Assembly: GCF_963678635.1 (NCBI RefSeq)
Contig: NC_087062.1
Location: 19,455,789 to 19,519,788, forward strand
Length of the DNA stretch: 64,000 nucleotides
Direction of reading: 5' to 3'
Source: Symsagittifera roscoffensis
Lineage: Eukaryota; Xenacoelomorpha; Acoela; Convolutidae
Both the position numbers and the translations under genes were made by a program. Below, one piece after another: positions 48,602 through 58,600 of the stretch. Each line of letters opens with the position of its first letter. Within the stretch, counting starts at the first letter, position 1. The notes below the pieces were generated by a model. The model searched no databases. It was not told the DNA's origin and worked only from the letters and a program-made list of their open reading frames with translations.

Positions 48602-49525
48602 CAAGTACCAAAACGAATATATAACTATTTGTTTACTTGTCATTTCAAATCTTAGTTTGCATTAAAAGAGCAGCTTACAAATCTTTACAAATCGAATAGA
48701 TTGACTTAACTAGCTCGATTTAAGCTAACTGTCAGGCGAAACTAAGTCGAATTGATCTTTCAATAGAAACACGAAAGATCAATTGAGTCCAAAAACTGAA
48801 TGGACAACTGAACAAGGGCATGCTGTAGCTCTGCTACACAGAGGCATGATGTAGTTATGATACACTTTTTGACGAAATTACCCCCAATTTGAAAAAACTC
48901 AACCAATGAGTAATTTTTTTTTATTTCGCTGGGATATACGTGAATTAAAATCTACTTTCGAAACTAGAAGTCGATCACGTTTTCCGTGACGACTTATACA
49001 CTTTTCCTGTTCGACGGTGAGTTTGCCATGGACATATGAAACGAAATGAACTTGGAAATAAATCCAAGTCAAATCCCGAAAATCAAACTTGAGCGTGAAA
49101 TAAATTTAGGACTTTCATCTAAATAAAAACTACCTTCATAAGTGTATTCCTACGTTCAGTGACGTTTGACAAAGATAGTCAGTTGTCGTGAAGGTAGAGC
49201 ACAGAACTTTCCGAGCACAATACACAGTTCCTTTCAATTGTGTAGTTTTTTTGTCCGTGGTGAGGTTAAAGAAAAAGAAAGCTTAGAGCTTTTTTCTAGC
49301 TATAAAGGTAATCAGAAGGTCAAAAGTATCATAGTAACCGAGGTTACAGTCAGGAGTCCCTTCATCACGTATTCCAGTCAAAATCCTTGGAATTTTCTAG
49401 ATATGGAAGTGACAATGATAAAAGAAGATGACAAGTGTTGATGTCCTTACAATTAAAACCAAAACGGGTTACGTTTTTTCAATAAGAACACGCAACTCGA
49501 CACGAGAAAATGTAAAATACAAATG
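48602..49525. repeat. non-coding; diverged array-unit fragment at about 48,888-49,030
   Basis: TTGAAAAAACT, then TTTATTTCGCTGGGATAT, then CTACTTTCGAAACTAGAAGTCG matches the array unit section near 37,640-37,720. The rest shows no gene. Confidence 0.55.
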
Positions 49526-50077
49526 TTACAAATAAAAAATTTCTTCGAAAGTTATTTTGTCATTTATTGTTACGAATACGCAAGCGGGGTTCGCAATCAG
49601 TATTGCTAGGGAGATTCTCTGTTTTATAAAACTGCCACCTCTGGGTTCCTCAGTGCATATGCTTAAGTTCTTACAAAGTTTGCTCAAACAAATTTCTGTG
49701 CTGGGGCTGGCCGCGCCCTGAATCTCAAAAGCTAGAGGTTGAAAAAGATGCCCATCATCTAATAGATCTTTATACTTATCATTTTGTTGCTCTTCTGCTT
49801 CAGCGGCAGACGTACCAGGGTTACAAACGCACCCGGCACAAAAAATACTAGGCGCGAAAGATTCTACAACCGTTACATCCCACAAGAGCTGCTTATCAAC
49901 AGCCCATGGAACGATCGTCAAACCGTCTGGTCGCTTCTGATCGGTCCTGTAGAGGTTTCGTGGTTCTAAAACATGTGCCAGTCGGTCATATTTGGAAGTT
50001 TGACCTTGAGAGAAGCAAAAAACACTTGATTTTGGAGTGAAATTTAATTTTTCAAAATTTCGAATGGAACCTGTCAT
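49526..50077 (-). pseudogene. retroelement-type restriction-like endonuclease fragment
   Basis: The 183-codon frame contains LYRTDQKRPDGLTIVPW, then LLWDVTVVESFAPS, then FQPLAFEIQG and FIKQRISLAIL. The R/K-PD-x(n)-D spacing (Asp51, Asp67) and following beta-strand resemble the PD-(D/E)xK core of the restriction-like endonucleases of R2-type non-LTR retrotransposons. Similar stand-alone or RT-linked segments are common in invertebrate mobile elements. No reverse transcriptase is visible nearby in this orientation. The first ~35 residues look unrelated and may not be coding. I treat it as a detached 3' fragment of a retroelement; domestication is possible but unsupported. Confidence 0.55.
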
Positions 50078-50285
50078 GCACGATTTTCTCGCGATAACTG
50101 AAAATCAGAAAAAAGAAATCAGAACAATTTCAGAACGATTGAGTCACACACGCGGGAAAGTTGTAAGAAAAAGCAGTAGGAAATTGCTATTCGCAATTTC
50201 CATCACTATCATAATCGAGAGTAGAGCTGTCCCATCTGTGACAGAGACGAGAGCATTCCCACGAATTGGATTATAGCGACTGGAG

Positions 50286-50647
50286 TGTTATTCGGAACTG
50301 GACTAGAGTGAACCTTCGGTGGAAAGGTGGACAACTTGAGTGTCCTAATGGTTCACAAGAAAACTATTGTCTAGAGTATAAACTCGTTCTCATTGTTCAA
50401 ACTATAAAACATTAGACTCATTTAGTTACGTTATTTAATTCTTGAGTTAATTACCGACTGGATTATTTCCCACTTCTTGAGCGTGCTACTATGTGAGTAC
50501 AAATTTAAATTCCTAGAGTGTGTTTTATGATTGTTATGTTGAGGTAAGGCGAGTTTTAGGTTGATCCATCTGAAATGGATCAAAGTTCCACTGTCTAATA
50601 AAAAGTAACTTAACGGATTGTTCCAACCCGGTTTTTAACGGCGTTCA
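50286..50647 (+). repeat. candidate 5' LTR
   Basis: A TGTTA start at 50,286, TATAAAA at 50,403, AATAAA at 50,597 and a CA at 50,646-50,647 would give a ~360 bp LTR with promoter and polyadenylation signals in the expected order. No downstream primer-binding site matches a tRNA 3' end that I know, and the 3' LTR is unavailable, so the boundaries are a guess. Confidence 0.3.
50403..50409 (+). promoter_or_regulatory. TATA box of the retrotransposon (candidate)
   Basis: TATAAAA lies about 190 nt before the AATAAA at 50,597-50,602, as expected for U3-R of an LTR. Confidence 0.35.
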
Positions 50648-52379
50648 TGTATTTTGGGTATCTAGAGACCTAAGTATGGGGACGTTTCTAATTCTAGAGT
50701 GGGGGGATATTTTAGTAGTAGCCTTTAAGCTGTAACGGGTCGTAGTCTCATGTCACAAACGAACCGAACTGGCTCCGACCGTTCTTGAGGTAGAAAAACA
50801 CAAGAGATGGTGTCCCTGACCCTTGAGCCAGTGTTTATAGGGCCTATTTTTCTTAAGCCTCATGTGTGACTGCAGTAGACGAATGTTACATAGTGTTTTT
50901 ATGGCGCTCCTGGGTGTTTACGACATCAAGACTACGGAGTCGAACCCACTTGAGACAGCTTCGGGCTGAATGCCCATTCTAGAGTACCGGCGGTACGGTT
51001 CGACAGGAACGTGCAAACCTTCCGGTTGTACCGTGATAGCTTTTTAAGAAAACTCGAGAAAATTTCCTGGTACGCTCTCCGAACGAGGCTTAGCTAACCG
51101 AGTAAAGGGGGGCAACTAGGGGGACAAAAACACGAGCAAAAAGACAAAAAGCAAAACAAAAACCAAAAAAGAATAGAAAAAGGAACAAAAACTATAAAAC
51201 GAAAAAAGACAGTGACTTTGACACCAGATTAGTTGGATCAAACCTTTATATTAATTAAATAGTATACCCATACTGTTTTACAAGTTCGATCGTTTCGATC
51301 AACCTAGCAATTTAAACCAGTAAACTGAATAAAGTGCCCGAAGTGGGGCGTTGTCAAGGGTTTTCAGATAGCTTGGAACTTAGCTGGACCAATAGGAGAC
51401 TTGACTGGAAGAGGTGACCAGCCGAGTGGGAAAGTGGTTCAGGGACACTTGAGCTGAACCAATAGGAGACTGGACTGGAACAGGTGACCAGTCGAGTGGG
51501 AAAGCAGCCAATTGGGAAAGCAGCCAAGAAGGATTTGGCAATTCTCGAGTTCTCAAGTTGGGCAGAACGGGTATCGTTAAAATCCACATTACATTATAGG
51601 AGATAAGTGTAAAATAGGATAGGCGACATCCCCCGGTTTTGAGGAACGTTTTTACTTGAGCAGGCCTGGAGACAGGTCTACGGTTTTCTCTTGAGAGGTT
51701 TAGCACCCGGCGCTTAAGGTAATTTTAGGCTTAAGAAGGGGGGCTAAAAAGGGGGGAGGTTAGAAGGGGGGCTGGTTAAGTTAGAGGTTGGCGGTAGTAA
51801 ATTGTAAAAAGGGGGGAAATTAGAGTAACTAATTAGTCGACATCGTTGATTTAGTTACATTAGTCATTTACACGCGTTGGTCATAGGAAGCGGATATCCA
51901 AAATTGGAATTAGGTTAAGGTAGGTACCCTGGTCGGATCGGTAGGGGGGAACGGACATAGACAGTTTTTTTGTGATACCCCACAAGATCGCTAGCAGGGG
52001 GGAAGGAAACGCGTGGCAATTAGGTACCAGACATTTTTTTCGATAGAAGGTAGACATTTGTCACCTTTGAATTTTAGGTGGGCTCATCTTTCTGTTTTTA
52101 TTACTTTTTCTTGCTTAGATTTTTGTTGCATTTTGGTGAGGATTTGTGTTAAAATTTTGTACGAACAGGTGATCACAAGATACCTGCGCACAGGTTTTGG
52201 TCTCAAGTTACTTGGAACATTGAAATAGAGGTAGCCAAAAAGAGAAATAATAAAAAGGGGGGTCAGCATTTGGCTTTTAAGAGAGGATTTTGGGAAAATT
52301 TTACTAGAGCTTGAGTGGTGGTACAAGGTACGGCGAATCAAGAAGTCCCCATAACGAAGAGGAAAGAAGTCCCACCACC
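50648..52379 (+). other. long untranslated leader of the retrotransposon
   Basis: No frame here resembles a protein. TCTAGAG recurs (50,370, 50,660, 50,693, 50,982). Two near-identical ~65 bp blocks are repeated within 51,380-51,505 (ACCAATAGGAGAC-TG-ACTGGAA and GGTGACCAG-CGAGTGGGAAAG). Runs of G are frequent. Confidence 0.5.
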
Positions 52380-52392
52380 CAGACACTTGTCA

Positions 52393-53060
52393 ACAGTCTT
52401 GGGACAGTGCCGAAGAAGTCTTAGGACAGAGCAGTCTGGGGACAGTCTTGGGACAGGGTCTTGGGACAAGGTCTTGGGACAAGGTCTTGGGACAAGGGTC
52501 TTGGGACAGGGTCTTGGGACAGGGTCTTGGGACAAGGTCTTGGGACAGGGTCTTGGGACAAGGTCTTGGGACGGGGTCTTGGGACAAGGTCTTGGGACAA
52601 GGGTCTTGGGACAGGGTCTTGGGACAGGGTCTTGGGACAAGGTCTTGGGACAGGGTCTTGGGACAAGGTCTTGGGACAGGGTCTTGGGACAAGGTCTTGG
52701 GACGGGGTCTTGGGACAAGGGTCTTGGGACAGGGTCTTGGGACAGGGTCTTGGGACAGGGTCTTGGGACAGGGTCTTGGGACGAGGGTCTTGGGACAAGG
52801 GTCTTGGGACAGGGTCTTGGGACAGTAGTCTTGGGACACTAGTCTTGGGACAGTAGTCTTGGGACACTAGTCTTGGGACAGTAGTCTTGGGACACTAGTC
52901 TTGGGACACTAGTCTTGGGACAGTAGTCTTGGACAAGAGTCTTGGGACACTGCCGGAAAGTACTGGGACGGTACCGAACAGTCTTGGGACAGGAGAAAGA
53001 AGCCTGGGGGGGTACAAAGAAGAGTAGGGACGGCAATTGGAAGTCTTGGGACAGTATAAA
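52393..53060 (+). repeat. G-rich minisatellite, about 40 units of GTCTTGGGACA plus 2-3 nt
   Basis: Unit length is 13-14 nt. Up to about 52,830 the linkers are AG, GG or AGG; after that they alternate CTA and GTA (14 nt units). Where the linker is GG, four or more GGG tracts spaced by 3-4 nt occur in a row (for example 52,500-52,545 and 52,725-52,785), fitting the quadruplex consensus on the RNA-sense strand. Open frames through the block on both strands are a by-product of the stop-free unit. Confidence 0.93.
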
Positions 53061-53310
53061 AATTGAAGTAAAATTACAAGAAGTGTTTTAAGATAGAATT
53101 AAGATAGAACAAGACTAATTGGAACCAGGTACGGTTGAGACCACGAATAAGAAAAGTTTCTCGAAAAGTTAATAAAGAGAACTGAAACAAGGTTTTCACC
53201 ACGTTGTATATTTTTTTTTAAGAAATTTTTTTTTCTCGAAAGATTTTATTCTTAGAATAGGATTGTGTATATAGTAAAATTGTAAATAAGAGCAATTGTA
53301 AATAGAAATA
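53061..53310 (+). other. AT-rich spacer before gag
   Basis: It contains TATAAAA (53,056) and AATAAA (53,172) but no LTR-like ends. An in-frame stop at 53,299-53,301 shows that gag cannot start further upstream. Confidence 0.5.
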
Positions 53311-55635
53311 ATGAGGCGGAGCAGGGTACCGGTAGCTGAAAAAAGACCTACCGAAGCAAAGTATAATTCGTCGCTACGCAAAACAACATCAATGGGCCCA
53401 AAGATAACAAAGAAGAACTTTTCAGTTAACATGGTCAGCACAAGGAGTACAACGGAGAGAGCAAGAGAGGGCATGGAAGGGGAACGAGTAGAACCCACCA
53501 TCGAGATTGATCTAGAGACACCTGATCAAAGTGTAGATGAAACAAGGAAAATAGCGACGGAGTCAACTCCAATGCCCAATGCAGAAGAACCAAACTCGAA
53601 ACCCATAGAATTCTCACCAATAGACAACGTGGAAGATGCAATAGGCAACACCGAAGAAACGGTGGAAGAAGACTCTCAAGTAAAAAAGACATCTTTTACA
53701 GAAAGGTTGGCGATGATGGTCGGAATAAAAACGAAAGAGAACGTGACTGAAGAACCAAAAGCTGGAAGAGCACGAACATTTGGAACAGTGAGCACGAAGA
53801 CGACAGAAGCCAATCCGAGAGAGGGACAAACTAGAGCAGAAGCGACGGCCGAAGAAAAACCGACGGCTGACCATGAAGAGGCTACTCTTGAGCTAGGTGA
53901 CTTGATGGCGAAACTGAATCAGATCGACAAAAAGCTGAAGCACAGCAAAGAGGACAGAGAAGTGATAAGAAAAGAATTAAGATACAACAAAAACGAGTAT
54001 CTGGATAGTTATTTTAACCTGGCCAAGGCAACAGAAGAGAGACTCAAGGAAATGTCAGATAATGTAGAAACCACCAATGAAGAACGAGATAAGAACATCA
54101 AAAAAGATTTGCAACAGTTAAAAAACCGATATGATGATGTCAACAGCCAATTAGGTAGCCTGGAAAAGAGAATGGACACAATGAGCAAAAATCAGGCCGA
54201 AAGTTCGTGTGCAATACAGGTGAAATTGGATGCAATCTTGAGTAATTCTACCTCACAAGAAAGACCGGCAGCGGATCGCACGCAAGGCACCAGAGTTGAC
54301 TTTGTGGAACCACAAAGGAACAAACGGCAATCGACACCGTTGCCCTTAAACCGGGATACGGTGAGCATAGCACCAACAGCTGCTAAAACAATCATGAAGA
54401 ATGGAATGTCAAGTACAACGACTGGTCCGGGGGACTCAACAGCTAACAGCAACGCAGGTCCGGATGCTATGACATGGGCAAACACTTGGGAGATGATGAA
54501 CAGGACTCTAGAGGCCTTCGCCACGAGGAACACTAACTCGAGCGATAGGAGAGAAGGGAAATCAAGAAAAACATTCAAGAAGCCAAAAGAATTCAAAGAC
54601 GACTCAGATGGATGCATTGACACGTGGGTGGAGGTGATGAGATTACATCTAGAGCAAGACAACTTGAACGATGAAAGACAAGCATGCACAGCCATACTCA
54701 GCAATTTAGAAGGCACAGCATTAAAATGCGTGGTTGCGAAGAAAGAAGAAGAACGCGATACCGCGGACAAGATCTTCAAGATATTGCTGAATCGATTCGG
54801 GTCAGGCATGAAGGGTCACCAAGCGATGATGCGATTTGAAAAGAGAAGGCAGAGGGACGACGAGTCAATAGATCGGTTCTTAGATGATCTAGAGAGCTTG
54901 AGAAGAAGGAGTGACCCAGAGGAGTCGACAAACAGAAGAAACTTTAGCATTGCCTCGAAGTTCATTGATGGGGTAAAAAGTGACGACTTAAGGACAATGT
55001 TAGCAACATACTACACATTGTCGAAAGACAGCGCACCAACCCCAGAAGAAATGAGACAGAAATCAAGGGAATACATGCTGATGAAACCCAAGAAATACTC
55101 GTATTCAGAAAACAGGAACACGCAAGGGGGAAGTCAACCGCAGAGGTCGTCATGGTACAAACCTAGAGACGACATGGACAAGCGCAGATCATGCGCGAAC
55201 TGCGGGTCGGCGGATCACCACGTGGCTGACTGCACAACATACAAACAAGGCATGAAGAGTCTAGGATATGCACCAGATGAGGAGGACATGAGCCAGATGG
55301 AGGAACACGAGTACTATAGTGGCTTAATCATCAAGATAGGCGCAAGATGCTTCTTCTGTAACCAGGAGGGGCACTTCCGAATGGATTGTCCCTTGTTCTG
55401 GGAAGCGGTCAAGGACCAGAGTCACCCTAAACATAAGTTGGAATTAGCGGCGGTGCAGAATCAGCGGAACAGGCAAAACGAATTTGAATCGAGGAACTTA
55501 GGAGCACCAAGCACGGAATTGCCGACGAAGACAGTGAAAGCTGTATCACATGTTAATGATGCCATAGAATCCGCGGCAGGGAACTCTCTAGAGATAAATT
55601 ATGAGAAAGCGGCGACGGAAGCAATTTTAAAGTGA
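53311..55635 (+). CDS. Gag polyprotein of the Gypsy-class element
   Basis: The 774-residue protein should form the virus-like particle shell and bind genomic RNA. Residues 1-185 are polar and acidic. A predicted coiled coil spans about 190-300 (many E/K/L heptads such as LNQIDKKLKHSKEDREVIRK). The capsid region of the Retrotrans_gag type covers about 425-590 (DTWVEVMRLHLEQ, ILLNRFGSGMKGHQAMMRFE, SIDRFLDDLESLRRRSDP). Two CCHC zinc knuckles follow, starting at residue 628 (CANCGSADHHVADC) and residue 680 (CFFCNQEGHFRMDC), both with canonical C-x2-C-x4-H-x4-C spacing. The start is the first in-frame ATG after a stop at 53,299. The stop TGA at 55,633 directly follows the frameshift heptamer. At 774 residues it is long for a Gypsy Gag because of the N-terminal extension. 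Confidence 0.9.
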   Translation: MRRSRVPVAEKRPTEAKYNSSLRKTTSMGPKITKKNFSVNMVSTRSTTERAREGMEGERVEPTIEIDLETPDQSVDETRKIATESTPMPNAEEPNSKPIEFSPIDNVEDAIGNTEETVEEDSQVKKTSFTERLAMMVGIKTKENVTEEPKAGRARTFGTVSTKTTEANPREGQTRAEATAEEKPTADHEEATLELGDLMAKLNQIDKKLKHSKEDREVIRKELRYNKNEYLDSYFNLAKATEERLKEMSDNVETTNEERDKNIKKDLQQLKNRYDDVNSQLGSLEKRMDTMSKNQAESSCAIQVKLDAILSNSTSQERPAADRTQGTRVDFVEPQRNKRQSTPLPLNRDTVSIAPTAAKTIMKNGMSSTTTGPGDSTANSNAGPDAMTWANTWEMMNRTLEAFATRNTNSSDRREGKSRKTFKKPKEFKDDSDGCIDTWVEVMRLHLEQDNLNDERQACTAILSNLEGTALKCVVAKKEEERDTADKIFKILLNRFGSGMKGHQAMMRFEKRRQRDDESIDRFLDDLESLRRRSDPEESTNRRNFSIASKFIDGVKSDDLRTMLATYYTLSKDSAPTPEEMRQKSREYMLMKPKKYSYSENRNTQGGSQPQRSSWYKPRDDMDKRRSCANCGSADHHVADCTTYKQGMKSLGYAPDEEDMSQMEEHEYYSGLIIKIGARCFFCNQEGHFRMDCPLFWEAVKDQSHPKHKLELAAVQNQRNRQNEFESRNLGAPSTELPTKTVKAVSHVNDAIESAAGNSLEINYEKAATEAILK
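55626..55632 (+). promoter_or_regulatory. -1 ribosomal frameshift site TTTAAAG
   Basis: In the gag frame the heptamer reads T TTA AAG, i.e. X XXY YYZ, immediately before TGA. The pol frame is open only from 55,605 (a TGA lies at 55,602-55,604), so frameshifting must occur within 55,605-55,635. No strong stem is obvious downstream by eye. Confidence 0.8.
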
Positions 55636-58600
55636 AACAGGATCTGGCTGCGAAAGAAATAGAGCAACGACTAAAGCTGGAGATAGAAAGACAGAATTTT
55701 AACGAGGCATTAACCGGATCGAAACAAATACCAGAGGCTGTACCAGGCTCAACGAAGACAGGGAATTGTAACACTGTAAAAATGATTACGGGAAAGCCAT
55801 TCGGCATATCGAGAATCGGGGCTAGATTAATGTCGATAATCACAGTGGGCGGCCACGAGGTAACCAGAAACCTGGGCGAGCCGAGCGACCAGACGATAAT
55901 GCATATTGATGTGTACGCAGATTACTTGAGTCGTATAAGCCCACAAACGACTTCTAGAGCGCTGAGAGCACTACTGACGAGAGGGGGCAGCAAGTCGGTA
56001 CGTGTTGATAACAGGTATACTGAAGCTTATGGTCCACACGAGGTGATGCTAAATATAGATGGGATTAACATCTATACCAAGACGATGATAACATGTGACG
56101 AAGACCTAATTGGACAAATCTACGTAGGGAAAGAAGAATTGAAAGTGAGATCGATTGGACACTGCGCCATGCTTGAGGAAGATGCAATGCACATCGGGAC
56201 GGAGGCAGATGTGACAGGGCACGTGCTGGATATAAGTGGCAAGAAGACTCAGTTGCGTGGGTTGCTTGACACGGGAGCAGTCTTGAGCGTTATACCAATC
56301 GAAACTTGGGAGAAGATGGGCTTTGACAAAGGTGACTTGATAGACTCGAGAATACGGCTGTCAGCTGCAAACAAAGGGGCCCTACGGGTGCTGGGCAGGA
56401 CGCCGATAATAGCCCTCAATTTGGGGGAACGTAACCTGTGGATGAGCTTTATCGTGGTAGAAAACCTAGATGAATCTGACCAATTCATTTTGGGCAGAGA
56501 CTTCATCAGGAATTTCGACGTAACGATTGATTTAAATAACGCAATGTTCAGGATACGGAACCCGGATAGGAGGTACGCAATCAAACCGGTAAATTTAATA
56601 ATGGCAAATGAAAACAAAGCACCGGTATTCTTGAGTAGGAGGGTGAGGCTAAAAGCTAATGAAGCGGCAATCGTAAGTTTGAGGATGAAAAATTACAATG
56701 AACTAAGTGACAACAAGCAAGTGTGCATAGTTCCGAATCCTAATAGTCAAAGTGCTGCTGTTTTAGGAAGATCATTTTCGATAACGAAGAGCGGCCTCTG
56801 CGTCAGTGTCTTGTTGAATACCCTTGATATACCGATCACGATACAGAGAGGGAGGAAACTGGGATATGCTTTACCGGTTAAAACTCGATATGAAACAATT
56901 GAGAACTCAAAACAAAATGAAGTTGTGGATTGTCCCAATCACAGGGACAAAATTTGTATCTTGAGACGATTGCAGAAAATAAAAGATTCTTCAGGTCTTA
57001 TTAAATCACTTAAGTCAGAAACGGATGATGGTCTTTCGAGCTGTTCGAACTTTCCAGAGCGACCCACACTAGATGAAATGCAAAATGAAAAACCGGTTCT
57101 GCCGGAGATTGAACATTTGAGGGGCAAACTGAAAGATGAACAGCTCGAAGCCATCAAGGACGTACTAGAGCGGAACGAGGATGTTTTTTCGAGGCATAAG
57201 GCGGATATCGGGTGTTGCAATTTCGTTGAGCATGAAATAGAACTTGAGGAAAACGCGGTACCACACAGGGAGGGGGCGAGGCGCATGACCCCACACAAAT
57301 CGGACGCGTGTAGAAAAGAGATCGAGACGTTACTAGAGTATGACATGATAGAACCATCCAAGTCACCGTGGGCGTGTGGAGTAGTGATGGCCAAAAAGAA
57401 AGGCGACCAGTTGAGGTTTTGTTGTGACTTTCGATACCTGAACTCCGTCACGGTGAAGGATGCCTATCCCATACCTAGGATTGATGAGAGCCTCTCGAAG
57501 TTAGGTGATGCAAAATTTTTTACGACTCTTGATTTAGGCTCAGCCTTTTGGCAAGTACCACTAAGGAAGCAGGACAGGGACAAGACAGGGTTTGCCTGCG
57601 AGTTGGGTCTGTTTCAATGGAAACGGATGCCGTTTGGACTTTGCAATGCCACAGCCACGTTTCAGCGGTTGATGGCACACGCGCTGATAGGCGTAACGAA
57701 GAAGTATGGCAACCTGGTAATGTGCTACGTGGATGACGTGGTAATAGCGACGCCAACACTGGAAGACCACATTGAGAGACTAGACGAAGTGTTTGCATGC
57801 ATGAAGAGGTCGGGGCTAAAGTGTAAACCATCAAAGTGCGAGATACTCAAGGACTCAATAAAATACTTGGGCAGGATGGTAGACAAGCACGGCATCAGAC
57901 CTGATACGGATGCCGTGGAAGCAGTCCTGACCTGGAAATCACCGAAGACAGAGCACCAGTTGATGAGCTTCCTGGGTTTCGCTAACTATTATAGAGAGTT
58001 CATCAAAGGCTATGCAGACAAGGTATACCCGATGCAACAATTAATGAGACACAAGGGCAAGAAGTTCACGTGGAACAACGCAGCAGAAGAGTCATTCCAG
58101 AGGATAAAGAAAGAGCTATGTGAGGCACCAGTACTGGGTATGCCGACTGAGAAAGGGATGTACGTGCTGGACACGGATGCGTCGGTAGTCGCGATTTCTG
58201 GGATTCTCCACCAAGAACAAGAATGGAATGGGAAGACAGTCTTGAGACCAATAGCGTACGGGAGCAAAGTCCTGAGTGACACGGAAATGAAGTACGGAGC
58301 ACCGAAAGCTGAGATGTTCGCGGTGGTTACCTTTGTCGAGAAATACAGGGCATACTTGGGCAGTGAACCATTCAAGTTGCGAGTCGACAACAGAGCACTG
58401 AGCTGGCTGAAAACGTACTCAATGGACCAAAGTTACATTGGGAGGTGGATAGTTCGCCTGGACGGATACAACATGATAATTGAGCATAGAACGCGAGATA
58501 AGCATCAGAATGCCGACAGCTTGAGTAAGAAGACGGAGTTCTATGAGAGACAAGAGCAAAGAGAAGCAGACAGACCTGAAATCAAAGATGGCTTCTCATT

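Noticed and set aside
50770-50960. Possible tRNA primer-binding site (TGGCTCCGACC) and a T-loop-like GGAGTCGAACCCAC near 50,940
   Set aside because: Neither fits a known tRNA 3' end or gives paired tRNA stems, so no PBS or tRNA is called.
52315-52867. Long frames on both strands through the GTCTTGGGACA minisatellite
   Set aside because: The 13-14 nt unit has no stop in any frame, so open frames arise automatically. There is no support for translation.
53056-53210. TATAAAA (53,056) and AATAAA (53,172) as evidence that the LTR ends just before gag
   Set aside because: No TG...CA ends or primer-binding site follow, and the distance to gag would leave almost no leader. Chance motifs in AT-rich DNA are more likely.
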